DNA of 64,000 bases from Clostridiales bacterium. GTDB taxonomy: Bacteria > Bacillota > Clostridia > Christensenellales > Borkfalkiaceae. Each line of letters starts with the position of its first letter. Position 1 is the first letter of the stretch. This document shows, in pieces, positions 51,529 through 61,700 of the stretch. The stretch covers positions 161,493-225,492 of the forward strand of contig SVIW01000001.1 in assembly GCA_015069295.1 (NCBI GenBank), in the 5' to 3' direction. The position numbers and the translations under genes are program-made. Below the pieces are notes generated by a model that did not search any database, had not been told where the DNA came from, and saw only the letters and a list, made by a program, of their open reading frames with translations.

Positions 51529-53562
51529 TTAGTCAAAGGATAGAATGTCCCAATAATCGACTTTGTTTTTACCTTCTATCTTGTGCGTTAATTCGGTAGT
51601 CCTCTCGTTTAAAACAAGCTTTGCCGAATCCACGATTGCCCCGCTGACCGTAAATTCCGTTTTACCGGGACACATAGGATAGAAGCCCAAAACCGCAAAA
51701 ATATACCAACACGCCATCGTCCCGTTATCTTCGTCCCCGGGATAGCCGTTGTCCTCATAAGAGAATACTTCATCCACCATCCGTTTTACGATAGCGTACG
51801 ATCTTTCCTTTTCCCCAAATTCGGCATACAAGAAAGGAATATGGAAGGATGGTTGATTGGAAATTGCGCATTGACCAAAATCGACCGCCGCCATCTCCGT
51901 CATTTCGTGGATCTCCAAAGGATAGCCAACCGCCTTATAATAAGGAGGCGTAGCAAACAGCTCGTCGATTTTCTTTAAAAACTCCTCCTTCCCGCCGTAC
52001 AAAGCCGCCAAGCCCTCATAGTCCTGCGGAACGGCAAAAGAATTCTGCCAAGCGCTTCCTTCCGTATAATCCCGCCCCCAAGCAAAACAGTCAAAATCTT
52101 CCCTAAACTTCCCAAACGAATCTTTTGCGCGCATAAACCCGCTTTCTTTATCGAAAAGGTTTGCATAATTTTTACTGCGCTTCGCGTACTCTTCCGCAAC
52201 GGCAAGCTCGTTACACTTTTCCGCCAAAGCGGAAATACAAAAGTCGCCGTAGGCACAATCTAACGTTTCGTTTACGCTTTCATTGCATTTATCGTAAGGC
52301 ACGTACCCCAAACACTCGTATTCGTTCACAAATTTTCTTCCAACGCGCCAGTCCTTAGATACCCAACGGGAATTTTTCACCGTTGCTTCATACGCCCTGC
52401 GCGCATTTTCTTCCGTCAATAAGTTTTTCACGCTGGCGTCCGCAAATACGGCTTCGATTAAATTTCCCGGCATATAATTTACTTCCGAAGGAGTCAGCCA
52501 ACGAGGCAAAACCCCCGTATCGTCGTAAATATTTAAATACCCTTCTACTATCTCGTTGATAAATTCGGGGCGAACGATCGAATAGAAAGGATATACCGTT
52601 CTGTACGTATCCCAAAAGCCGTTGTTCGTATAGGAAACGCCTTCTTTAATTTCGCCCGTTTGCGGAACGACGTGATACGCCTTTCCGTCCTTTGCGATTT
52701 CGTAAAATTTATTGGGATATACAAACGCGCGATACAAACAAGAATAGAAAGTACGCTTAATTTTCTCGTTCGCTTCGATTTGCAATCTAGATAACAAGCC
52801 TTCCCAAAGGTTTTCCGCTTCTTGTTCTACTTCTTCAAAGCTCTTTCCAAAAAGCTCTCTTTCCAAATTCCACTTCGCTTGTTCGACGCTGATAAAGGAG
52901 CTGGCAACGCGGACGGTATAGTTTTTCTTCGCCAAATATACCCCGACTGCGTTGGCTTTATCCCCAACCTGCTCGGTTGCAATATCCACAATATCGCAGT
53001 CAAAATGCAAAACGAAATACATCTTAAAATCGTCCTTAAACGGCGCTTCCGTATAGGCGCAGGTATACCCCAAAGCCATTCTGCTTTCTTTGTCTACCTC
53101 AATTTTTGTATCAAAATTAAAGGGAATAATCGCAAACAGCGGTCTACCTTCTGCCAAAGAGGCATCAATAGACATAATCGCGCCCGTATCCGTAGGAGAA
53201 AGTTTAAAATTCGTTTTGTATCGGAGCAAATAATATTCCATTACGTGCGGCTTTAATACCGCTTTTTCAGGATGAAACCCCGACCATCTAAGGGCAGGGT
53301 CAATAACCAGTTTATCCATTTCAGGCAAGAAACAAAGGCACGAAAAATCGCCCGCCCAAGGGCTGGGTTGATGCGTCAAACGTACCCCCTCAAAACTTCT
53401 GTCGCTGGGATGATAATACCAAGGACCTCGGGACGTATCCGTCTGCGGCGCAAACATATTTAAAGCGTTTGGCAAGCAGACAAGCGGCAAGGTGTTTCCT
53501 TGTGAAAAACGTCTAACCGAATGACTCCCTTGTTTTATATTTACCATATCCACAAATTTCAT
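51529..53562 (-). CDS. Glycoside hydrolase family 92 alpha-mannosidase
   Basis: GH92 enzymes are calcium-dependent alpha-mannosidases acting on high-mannose N-glycans and similar polymers. The C-terminal (alpha/alpha)6 barrel signature GYPGDEDNGTMACWYIFAVL, with the catalytic acid region, is clear, and YWDILSF closes the protein. The N-terminal beta domain is divergent (GNTLPLVCLPNALNMFAPQT). No signal peptide is seen from the ATG at 53562, chosen for AGGAG ten bases upstream, so it acts inside the cell on imported glycans. The longer frame from 53676 overlaps the lipoprotein gene. The length of 677 residues is near the family norm. Confidence 0.9.
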   Translation of the reverse strand: MKFVDMVNIKQGSHSVRRFSQGNTLPLVCLPNALNMFAPQTDTSRGPWYYHPSDRSFEGVRLTHQPSPWAGDFSCLCFLPEMDKLVIDPALRWSGFHPEKAVLKPHVMEYYLLRYKTNFKLSPTDTGAIMSIDASLAEGRPLFAIIPFNFDTKIEVDKESRMALGYTCAYTEAPFKDDFKMYFVLHFDCDIVDIATEQVGDKANAVGVYLAKKNYTVRVASSFISVEQAKWNLERELFGKSFEEVEQEAENLWEGLLSRLQIEANEKIKRTFYSCLYRAFVYPNKFYEIAKDGKAYHVVPQTGEIKEGVSYTNNGFWDTYRTVYPFYSIVRPEFINEIVEGYLNIYDDTGVLPRWLTPSEVNYMPGNLIEAVFADASVKNLLTEENARRAYEATVKNSRWVSKDWRVGRKFVNEYECLGYVPYDKCNESVNETLDCAYGDFCISALAEKCNELAVAEEYAKRSKNYANLFDKESGFMRAKDSFGKFREDFDCFAWGRDYTEGSAWQNSFAVPQDYEGLAALYGGKEEFLKKIDELFATPPYYKAVGYPLEIHEMTEMAAVDFGQCAISNQPSFHIPFLYAEFGEKERSYAIVKRMVDEVFSYEDNGYPGDEDNGTMACWYIFAVLGFYPMCPGKTEFTVSGAIVDSAKLVLNERTTELTHKIEGKNKVDYWDILSFD

Positions 53563-53602
53563 CTTACATATTCTCCTATTCAACGTACTCCAATAAGATT
53601 TT

Positions 53603-53640
53603 GGTTTAGAAGCCGCGCCGAAAAGCACGGCTCCTAAACC
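53603..53640. other. Hairpin between the mini lipoprotein and GH92 genes
   Basis: GGTTTAG-AAGCCG pairs with CGGCT-CCTAAACC with one mismatch. T-runs are on the plus-strand side only, so as a minus-strand terminator it would be weak; attenuation of GH92 is possible. Confidence 0.5.
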
Positions 53641-53647
53641 CGTTTTT

Positions 53648-53845
53648 TTACGGTCTTTCCACTTCAGGCAATTCAATACCGCCGTGTTCTTGGTCTACGA
53701 TAATCTCATCTTCCCAAGTAGGACCTTGCGACTGCGAAGAACTATGGCTAGGCGTTTCTTCTTCCTCACCGCAAGCAGCGAACGCAAAACAGCCCATACA
53801 AACCATCAACAAAGATAAAATAGCAATCCATAATTTCTTTTTCAT
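53648..53845 (-). CDS. Mini lipoprotein of 65 residues
   Basis: A complete lipoprotein signal peptide ends at FAFAAC (Cys25), followed by GEEEETPSHSSSQSQ and a short acidic tail ending LPEVERP. Its front half closely resembles the lipoprotein at 21001-21633 (CFAAC then GEEEE and a Ser/Gln stretch), but the Ig domains are absent. It lies three bases after the giant gene and has a good ribosome-binding site, so it looks expressed. It may be a reduced paralogue, a decoy or a small anchor. Confidence 0.7.
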   Translation of the reverse strand: MKKKLWIAILSLLMVCMGCFAFAACGEEEETPSHSSSQSQGPTWEDEIIVDQEHGGIELPEVERP

Positions 53846-53848
53846 CGT

Positions 53849-56800
53849 TTATACTCCTTCGGCATAAGCCTTCAACGCAAGCGAACAATTATATAAAGCC
53901 TTTACGTAATTTACTTCCGCTTCGTCTGTAGTGCCCTGTTTCTCGTAAACGTAAGACTTCACGCTGTATATAAGAGTTTGCACGACCTTTTCCTGTACGC
54001 AGAGGGTAACCTTAAACCGATCATCACAACCGGTCAAGTAGATTTCCTTGGTCGTTGCTTCGTATATACCGCTGCCTTCTTCCACCTCGAAGAACGAAAC
54101 CTCGTTTCCGTTAATCTTTACGCTGAGGTTGTCAATCGATGCCGCCGTGAAACGAACCGTCAAACGGTTGACGTCCGTATACGCAAGCTTCACCATCGTG
54201 ATTTCCGTTTGCGAATTTGAAGGCTCCGATTTTTTATAATCCGTCTCTACCAAATCGTTATAAACGGTTCCGACCAAGCCCTCAATCGTTGCAATCCCGT
54301 CCGTTTTGCCTACGTAAGCTTCCGCAGCCTGCCCGTACGCAACGATATCCGCAACCAACGTCTTCAATTCGTCGGAAATTTCCTTCTTCGACAACGCGTT
54401 CAAGTACGCCTCTACCGAATAGGTCATAAAATCGATTTCCGTATCGCCGACAAGCACGCTTACCGTAAAGACCGTTGCCAAATCGTGCGCCGCAATCCCT
54501 GCAAAGGTATACACGTATTTGCCCGCAGTTTCGTCCACGAGTTCCCCTTCTACGTCTACAACTCTTTCTTGCATTGCAAAACGAACGATAGGAATGTTTT
54601 CGTCTACAACTTCAACGTAGATATTCATCGCAAAGCTTGTACCAATAGAAAGGCTTTGGCTGATAATACGCGTATCGGGAATTAAATCGATTTCAATTTC
54701 CGTAAACGTATAATTTTTCGCCTCCAAGCTTTCCGGCAACGTTTCCGACCATTCGTACGCGTATTCTTCGTTGCTTTCCGTCAATACGACTTCCGCGAGC
54801 TTGCTTTCCGCGTTTTCAACCGTGAAAATAATCGTTTCCGTTTCGCCGTTTGCTCTTTCAATCGTAATCGTATATTCCACAGGCGTATACACAGCAACCG
54901 CCGTCTTATCCTCGCCGTATGCGTATACGCTATCCGCGTTTACCTTTACCCCGTCGATCGTCCATACGCCCGTATAGCCTACTCTTTCAGGCACAGCGGG
55001 AAGCGATCCAAGTTTTCCGCCTGCCGCTACCGAAATCGGATCTATAGAGGTTTCGCCTTCAAAAGACAGACCGTATTTTTGTACGGATTTGTTAATCGTA
55101 CATTTCACCTTGCCGTCTTCCTGCGTTTCACGAACGAATTCAAAGGCAACGTCGCCCGAAAGCACCAACACTTCGTCGTCGGCGTTGATTAAAACAAAGC
55201 CTTTCTTGAGCGTAACCGTGTACGAATCGCCCGCAAACTCTTTCAAAATCTTAATCCAAAGCCCGCCGCTGTTCGTCGCTTCTACCGCTATGGGCGAATA
55301 TACGCCGCCTGCGCTAAACGGGAACGTCTGACCGGTATACGTAGTTTCGTCGTTATCGTTTTTAGTTACGATCGAACGAGCCGATACGCCGTTGATATAG
55401 ATATATTTCATAATATCGCAGCCGTGATTCAAAACGGAAAGGGTTGCGCCGTTATTATTCCAATACTTACGCAAATCTTCTCTCGCTTTTAAATACTCTC
55501 CGTCTACGAGCACGCCAAGTGCCGTATGGTCGTCTACCTCAACCGCCCAATCTCTGTCCTCAATCGTAACTCTGCTCGTAATATCCACCGTTTCAATCGG
55601 CGTATAAACCGCCACCGCCGTCTTATCTTCCTCGTAGGAATATACCGTGTCTGCGGTGATTACTTCGCCATCAATCGTCCACGCGCCAGTATGCAACGCC
55701 TTTGTCGGCAATGCGGGAAGATTCGAAAGAGGCATACCCTCTTCTATCGTAATCGCTTCAAATTCGCCTTCCGCGCATTCGAAAGAAAGAGTATGGGTCG
55801 GCAATTTTACTCTGTATTCCGCAACCGCCGTCTTATTTTCGCCGTAGTCGTATACCGTATCCGCCGTGATCACCACGCCGTCGATCTTCCATTCACCGAT
55901 AAAGCCTTCTCTCTCCTCTAATACGGGCAACTGACCGATCGCCTCGCCGTCAAATACCGTCTTGCTGTCGAAACCCTCGAATGCAAGCGTATACGTGGTC
56001 AAACGCCAGGTTTTTTCTTCCGTATATTTAAAATGGATATCCTCGGTAATTACCGAAACGCCGCCCTCTGCGTTCAAAATTGCAAAGCCCGCTTTCAGCG
56101 TAATCACGTAGCTCGTATTAGAGAATGCGTGCAATACCGTTACGTAAATACCGTCCGCCGTCGTTTCTACGAATACGGGACGGCACTGGTCGCTGTTTCC
56201 AAGCCAACCGCCTGCCGAGCCTAAAGGATAGGTATTGTTTTCTCTGTTATCGTCCGAAAGCGCACGGATTTCTTCGCCGTTGATATAAATGTATTCCATA
56301 ATATCCACGCCGTTATTCGCCGTAATCAAGCTCGAACCGTAGATATTCCACCAAGCGTTCGTGGTCAACGCCGACGAAGGCGCAAGTTCAATCTTAAACT
56401 GCGATTGCGTTTCCTTATACGAACCGCCTTTAATTTCCACCGTGTCCGTTACGTCGTTGATTACGAGTTGTTTTTGATAAACGGGAGCCGCCGTCTTGTT
56501 TGCGCCGTAGTTATATACGGTTGCCGCCGAAATCGCTACGCCGTCAATCGCCCAACCGATAGCCACGAAACCGTCCTTATCGGGTACTGCGGGCAATTCA
56601 CCAATCGCCGTACCGCCGATTACGATCTTCGTATCGTCAAGCCCCTCGAAAGACAAGGTATATTCTTGAATTCTCGTTGCGCCGCCTGCATTGACAAGAA
56701 AGTCGACGTCTTCGCTAATCGTCAAAACGTTTCCGTTAACATCCAAAATCGCAAAGCCCGCTTTCAAGGTAACCGTATATTCTTCACCAGAGAACGCGTG

Positions 56801-58453
56801 CAATACCGTTAACCAAATACCGTCTCCGTTCGTTTCCACAAACACAGGACGGCACTGATCGCTGTTTGCAAGCCAACCGCTTGCCGAGCCTAAAGGATAG
56901 GTATTGTTTTCTCTGTTATCATCCGAAAGGGCACGGAGTTCTTCGCCGTTGATATAAATGTATTCCATAATATCCACGCCGTTATTTGCTGCAATCAAGT
57001 TTGCGCCCTTGATATTCCACCATGCATCAGAAGCCAACGCCGCTGCGGGTTTCAAATCGATTTTAATCAACGATTGCGCTGCGGAATGAGACGCTCCCTT
57101 GATGCTAACCGTTTCCGTTACGTCCGTCTTTACGATTTCTTTTTGATAAACGGGAGTCGCCGTCTTGTTTACGCCATAGTTATATACGGTTGCCTCCGAA
57201 ATCGCTACGCCGTCAATCGCCCAACCGATAGCCACGAAACCGTCCTTTTCGGGTACTGCGGGCAATTCACCAATCGCCGCACCGCCGATTACGGTCTTCG
57301 TATCAGTAAGACCTTCGAAAGACAAGGTATATTCTTGAATTCTCGTTGCGCCGCCTGCATTGACAAGAAAGTCGACGTCTTCGCTAATCGTCAAAACGTT
57401 TCCGTTAACATCCAAAATCGCAAAGCCCGCTTTCAAGGTAACCGTATATTCTTCACCAGAGAACGCGTGCAATACCGTTACCCAAATACCATCCCCGTTC
57501 GTTTCTACGAACGCAGGACGACACTGATCGCTATTTCCAAGCCAACCCGTTGCATCGCCTACGGGATAGGTATTGTTCGTTCTGTTATCGTCCGAAAGCG
57601 TACGAATATTTTGTCCGTTCACGTAGATATAGTTCATAATATCCACGCCGTTGTTTGCTGCTATTAAACTCGAACCGTTGATATTCCACCAAGCGTTGCT
57701 CGTCAACGCCGCTGCGGGTTTCAAATCGATTTTAATCAACGATTGCGCCGCGGAATGATTCGCTCCGATAATTTCTACCGCGTCGGTTACGTCCGTGCCT
57801 TCCACCACTTTCGAAATTGCTTTGTCCTTATATTTGAAGGTAACGTCTTCAGAAACCGTAACCGTGTTTCCGTCTGCGGTCAAAAGCTGGAATCCTTCTT
57901 TAATTACGATTTCAAATTCGCCTGCATTCGAATACGCCATACAAATTCGAATCAACAAACCGCTGCTATCCGACGTTTCTACAAGAGCGGGCGCGCGCTT
58001 GCCGCCTTGCCCAAGCTCCCAATGCGTACCAGCGTACACGTTGTTACTTGCGTTTGCCGCGGAAAGTTCTTTAACCGACGACCCGTTGATGTAAATATAT
58101 TCCATAATATCTACGCCGCCGTTGTTCGTAGGATTGGCTTTGGATGCGCTGGCAACCCAACACTGTCCCGTACTAAGCACGCTGTTTGCCAATAAAACTT
58201 CGTTTCCCACGTACCCGACAAGACAAATATCGTCTTTGCCGGTATAGCCGCTCGAATAATCGGCGCCCGCCGTCATATTCGAATACCCCTCTTTAAATTG
58301 AAGGTCAATCGTTTCCGTTACGTCCGTCGTTTCCGCTTTGGCAATCTTTTCTTTGCTAAATGCAGGCAAAGAAAGCCAAACGCCGAATACGCAGCATACG
58401 ATCGTGAGAACCAGCAAAAGCTTTATCCATAAAGATTTGCTTTTTTGTTGCAT
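53849..58453 (-). CDS. Giant secreted repeat protein (1534 residues)
   Basis: After a signal peptide (about 1-38), five copies of a roughly 130-residue module occur. Each has GVDIMEYIYINGE, SDQCRPVFVETNGDG and VTLKAGFAILDVNG-like segments. They alternate with InlB B-repeat-type modules of about 55 residues (TVYNYGANKTA endings). The C-terminal third has a beta-rich domain with a helical end (ELKTLVADIVAYGQAAEAYVG and later NYVKALYNCSLALKAYAEGV), seen in other secreted Clostridia proteins. No anchor or catalytic domain is recognised. AAAGGAGGG precedes the start. It follows the 40-residue ORF at 58510. It is probably a glycan-binding or adhesion protein. Confidence 0.8.
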   Translation of the reverse strand: MQQKSKSLWIKLLLVLTIVCCVFGVWLSLPAFSKEKIAKAETTDVTETIDLQFKEGYSNMTAGADYSSGYTGKDDICLVGYVGNEVLLANSVLSTGQCWVASASKANPTNNGGVDIMEYIYINGSSVKELSAANASNNVYAGTHWELGQGGKRAPALVETSDSSGLLIRICMAYSNAGEFEIVIKEGFQLLTADGNTVTVSEDVTFKYKDKAISKVVEGTDVTDAVEIIGANHSAAQSLIKIDLKPAAALTSNAWWNINGSSLIAANNGVDIMNYIYVNGQNIRTLSDDNRTNNTYPVGDATGWLGNSDQCRPAFVETNGDGIWVTVLHAFSGEEYTVTLKAGFAILDVNGNVLTISEDVDFLVNAGGATRIQEYTLSFEGLTDTKTVIGGAAIGELPAVPEKDGFVAIGWAIDGVAISEATVYNYGVNKTATPVYQKEIVKTDVTETVSIKGASHSAAQSLIKIDLKPAAALASDAWWNIKGANLIAANNGVDIMEYIYINGEELRALSDDNRENNTYPLGSASGWLANSDQCRPVFVETNGDGIWLTVLHAFSGEEYTVTLKAGFAILDVNGNVLTISEDVDFLVNAGGATRIQEYTLSFEGLDDTKIVIGGTAIGELPAVPDKDGFVAIGWAIDGVAISAATVYNYGANKTAAPVYQKQLVINDVTDTVEIKGGSYKETQSQFKIELAPSSALTTNAWWNIYGSSLITANNGVDIMEYIYINGEEIRALSDDNRENNTYPLGSAGGWLGNSDQCRPVFVETTADGIYVTVLHAFSNTSYVITLKAGFAILNAEGGVSVITEDIHFKYTEEKTWRLTTYTLAFEGFDSKTVFDGEAIGQLPVLEEREGFIGEWKIDGVVITADTVYDYGENKTAVAEYRVKLPTHTLSFECAEGEFEAITIEEGMPLSNLPALPTKALHTGAWTIDGEVITADTVYSYEEDKTAVAVYTPIETVDITSRVTIEDRDWAVEVDDHTALGVLVDGEYLKAREDLRKYWNNNGATLSVLNHGCDIMKYIYINGVSARSIVTKNDNDETTYTGQTFPFSAGGVYSPIAVEATNSGGLWIKILKEFAGDSYTVTLKKGFVLINADDEVLVLSGDVAFEFVRETQEDGKVKCTINKSVQKYGLSFEGETSIDPISVAAGGKLGSLPAVPERVGYTGVWTIDGVKVNADSVYAYGEDKTAVAVYTPVEYTITIERANGETETIIFTVENAESKLAEVVLTESNEEYAYEWSETLPESLEAKNYTFTEIEIDLIPDTRIISQSLSIGTSFAMNIYVEVVDENIPIVRFAMQERVVDVEGELVDETAGKYVYTFAGIAAHDLATVFTVSVLVGDTEIDFMTYSVEAYLNALSKKEISDELKTLVADIVAYGQAAEAYVGKTDGIATIEGLVGTVYNDLVETDYKKSEPSNSQTEITMVKLAYTDVNRLTVRFTAASIDNLSVKINGNEVSFFEVEEGSGIYEATTKEIYLTGCDDRFKVTLCVQEKVVQTLIYSVKSYVYEKQGTTDEAEVNYVKALYNCSLALKAYAEGV
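56646..57480 (-). repeat. Identical 166-bp repeats inside the 1534-residue gene
   Basis: Bases 56646-56811 and 57315-57480 are identical by eye, 669 bases apart, and code for the same part of two neighbouring modules. Confidence 0.88.
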
Positions 58454-58509
58454 AAATTTCCCTCCTTTATCTTTTTATCCTACCGTTTTTAACGGTATCA
58501 TTCCTTCTG

Positions 58510-58632
58510 TTAACCGAACATTTCAGGGAAGTCCGGCATCGGCTCCACGTTATCGTCATTAGAGGTCCTGATGATATCGTCATTGCTAAAGAGAACAATT
58601 TTAATCTCTATATTTTCATAGTTTCTTTTCAT
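58510..58632 (-). CDS. 40-residue micro-protein between two giant genes
   Basis: An ORF with AAAGGAG six to eight bases before ATG lies between the stop of one giant gene (58712) and the start of the next (58453). It begins MKRNYENIEIKIVLFSNDDI and ends EPMPDFPEMFG. It matches the ORF at 39110-39232 in length (40 residues) and without gaps over the first 24 positions: Met-Lys, Tyr5-Glu6, Ile10, Leu14-Phe15, Asp19-Ile20, Ser24. The in-frame extension upstream to 58728 runs into the previous gene and has no such site. A hairpin at 58652-58698 separates it from the giant gene. Function is unknown. Confidence 0.75.
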   Translation of the reverse strand: MKRNYENIEIKIVLFSNDDIIRTSNDDNVEPMPDFPEMFG

Positions 58633-58651
58633 AATTTTCTCCTTTCGGGTC

Positions 58652-58698
58652 AATCCACGCCCCGCAAAAGGGAAAGTTTTATTCTCCCTTTTGCAGGC
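58652..58698 (-). other. Hairpin between giant gene and micro-ORF
   Basis: CGCC-T-GCAAAAGGGA pairs with TCCCTTTTGC-G-GGGCG around a loop of about 11 bases. There is no U-run, so read-through to the micro-ORF is likely; it may protect or divide the message. Confidence 0.55.
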
Positions 58699-58711
58699 GT
58701 TTTTACATCCC

Positions 58712-61700
58712 TTATTTGACCTCCACAACCGTTGCTCCCATATCCACGGTTACGTAAACCTTACCGTTTTCCGTAACGGGATTGGAAACTTTTACGCCGT
58801 TGACGTAAACGCTTTGTCCTGCCGTATAATCAAGCACGATTTGCAACGTCAAGCCCGCCGTGTCCCCTCTTACCGAAGAAATTTGAATGCCATTCTTATA
58901 CGCAATCAAATCGTATTCGACAAAGTTAAACGCAAGATTTTCCATTCCCCAATAGGTAAGATCCGTAGGAAGTGTAGGCGCGATTTGCAGCGTCTTTCCA
59001 TCGATAGAATCGATACCGAAGAATCCGTACGCAACGGAAGAGAGCGGCAAGTAGGATTCGAGGAATTCGGCGTCAAGACCAAGACCGCCCGACGTACCGG
59101 CGCCCTGCAGCGTAATTCCTTTCTCCGCGTAATAATAACGATAGAATTCGTTGGGATTTGCACCTTCCGTCGCCATATAGCAATCGTAAACCTCTTTATA
59201 CCACGCTTGGATTTTCTGCAATCTTTCGTAAGCGTTGTCCGCTCCTAAATACTCGATACGAGCCATCAAGTCGTAGAACGAAGTATACATCGTCGCGCCG
59301 CCGTACTGTACGTTGTCGCCGAAATCCCATTCGTTGTCGTTGGCATCCCATTGACCGTTCAGCATTTCTTTGTCCGCAACCGTATTCGATCTAGGAGCAA
59401 AGACGAACTCGTACAACTCCTCTTCCGAATTCAACCAGTTCATAATCGCCGTAGCCTGATCGTCCGTAGCGATACCGTAATAGATTGCTTCCAAATTCCA
59501 AGCCACGTAGCCGTAATCGTACAAGTTACCGTTTGCGCCGTAGCCTGCCGCAAATCTGCCCGTGGTTGCGTTCCAGAAACCGCCCGCCGTTCCGCTCGAT
59601 ACGTTTGCACGCATCGCGCCCAAAACGTCGCTCGCAACCGTATTGAGCGAATCTGCCGTATAGGTATATTCGCTGGTGCCGTACGTTTGCGAACGGGTCG
59701 CCGTCTTCACGGTTGCCCCCGCTTTGGCTACGCTGATACCGTTTGCCTCCAAAATGCCTTCGAGGTACGCCATATCCGCTACGGCTTTATAGAAGTACAT
59801 ATTCGACTGGAAGTCGTATTCGGGCATAAATGTAACGTCCCAATACCCGTTAGAAATGCTGCCCGAAGTCTTCAGATATGCCGCCGAAGCCGACTTATCG
59901 CCGTCGTGTCCAACGAGATAGGATTGCTTATTGAGCTTGCGGCTCGTATCGTACATCTGCATCAAGAAATTCATCGCCTTTCTTGCACGAGTGATATTAT
60001 CCGCCAAGAATTCCAAATCGCCCGTGTAATCGTAATCCTGACGGAGGGACGAAATCAAAATCGAGTTGTTGTTGGATTGTCTCGTATCCGCAAGCAAACG
60101 TACGGAGTTCAAACCAACGTTGCCCGAAATCGTCGTGCCCGATTTCAACGCAATTTCAATCTTGATTTGGTATACGTACGTGGAAGAACTTTCGCCCCAA
60201 GCCGTTTCCGCATACATAGGAAGGAAAAGCAAATGGTTGTACGCGCCCGTGGTATTTCCGATATCGTAGGAAAGGAACGCCTTGTCCTTGACGGACACCT
60301 TCTTATCCTCCGAGAAAGATTTCGAAGCGCTGGTCGTATACCAAACGTAAATATCCTCTACGTTCGTCGCATCGTCGATACGGATATCGATCTGCATAAG
60401 CGGCGCGCGTCCGGTATGCACTCTCTTCCTATTGATAGCAGTACCCAAGCTATAGAAATTGCTCGGCGAGCTAAACGTAATATTGGCCGACTGTCCGCTT
60501 ACGTTTGCCGTAAGCAAGTTATCCGAGCTGGCCGCGCTGACGTTACTCGTCCAGTTTTCGCTTCCGCCGTTAAATTCCCAAGCCGCCGTTCTCGTCGTAT
60601 AGGCGTGCGGGATCGGCCAGCCCATTCTGTGGATAGTATCGTCGTACTCCGCGTCGTTGGGAAGCACGTTGTCGTTGCTCGTCCAAACGTAGCCGTAATC
60701 GTCTACGGGAACGCTAGATAAGAACTCTCTCAAGCCCGCGATTCTATCTTCCGCATAGCCGTCGTCGCTGTTGTACCAATAGTACGCCATCGACATCCAT
60801 TCGTGCGAGAAGAATTCTTCCGAATTTACCCCCGCCGTCGTCGAGTTGACCTTCATATTGTAACCGTTTTCATCCGTATAACCCGAATGGCGCTTGAAGA
60901 AATCGTTCAGGAAGAAATCAAGGTCGATATCCGAGCTGTTGAAATACAGCGTTTCGTCCTCTACCTTGCCCACGAGCTCGTCTGCCGCGCCGACGGTGAA
61001 TTGATATCCGCCGTCCACCGCGGTCAAGCCGCTGAATTTATAGACGAAGTTCCCGATTGCCACGTGCGCGCCATTACCGATCGCCAAACGCGAACCGTTA
61101 ATCAACAACGATTTTACGTCGCCGTCAATGGTTACGGTAAAGGTTTCGCCGTCTGCGGAAATGCTGACAACCTCATAATTGCCTTTTACGCCTGTCGTTG
61201 CGCTGAAATTATGTTCTTCATCCCAAGTAATTTCCGCAACCTTATTGACGTAGTTTTGAATCAACGCATTGGTCGAATAATCATCATACGCAGCCGCTGC
61301 AACTTCGTAAATACTTCTTGCGTTGTTTTCTTCGCTGTACGGCGTGTAGATATACCCTGCGCCACTAGTATAGTTAATCTTCAAATACCCTCTTGCCGAG
61401 AAACTACGCGAGAACTGCGTTTCGGAAATATTGACGAACGCCGCCGCGTACGTCCATACGCTTTCCGCCTCGTCTTGTACTTTCCAAATATCCGTCTTTT
61501 TCTCTACGTATTGCCCCTTTGAGAAGCTGCTATGTACGAACTCTGCACCGAAATAGAGATAATCGGTAGGCACGACGAAGGTACCTGCTTCCAAAATCAA
61601 ACCTTCTTCTACGCCGAGTTTATACGCGTCTTTGTCAATATCGGTAAGGAAACGGAGCCCGCTACTATCCACCGACAAACGAACTGCCGCGCCGTTTTGC

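Noticed and set aside
59351..60721. A 456-codon plus-strand open frame opposite the glycosidase-like domain
   Set aside because: It is Arg/Val-rich antisense sequence without a ribosome-binding site or domain.
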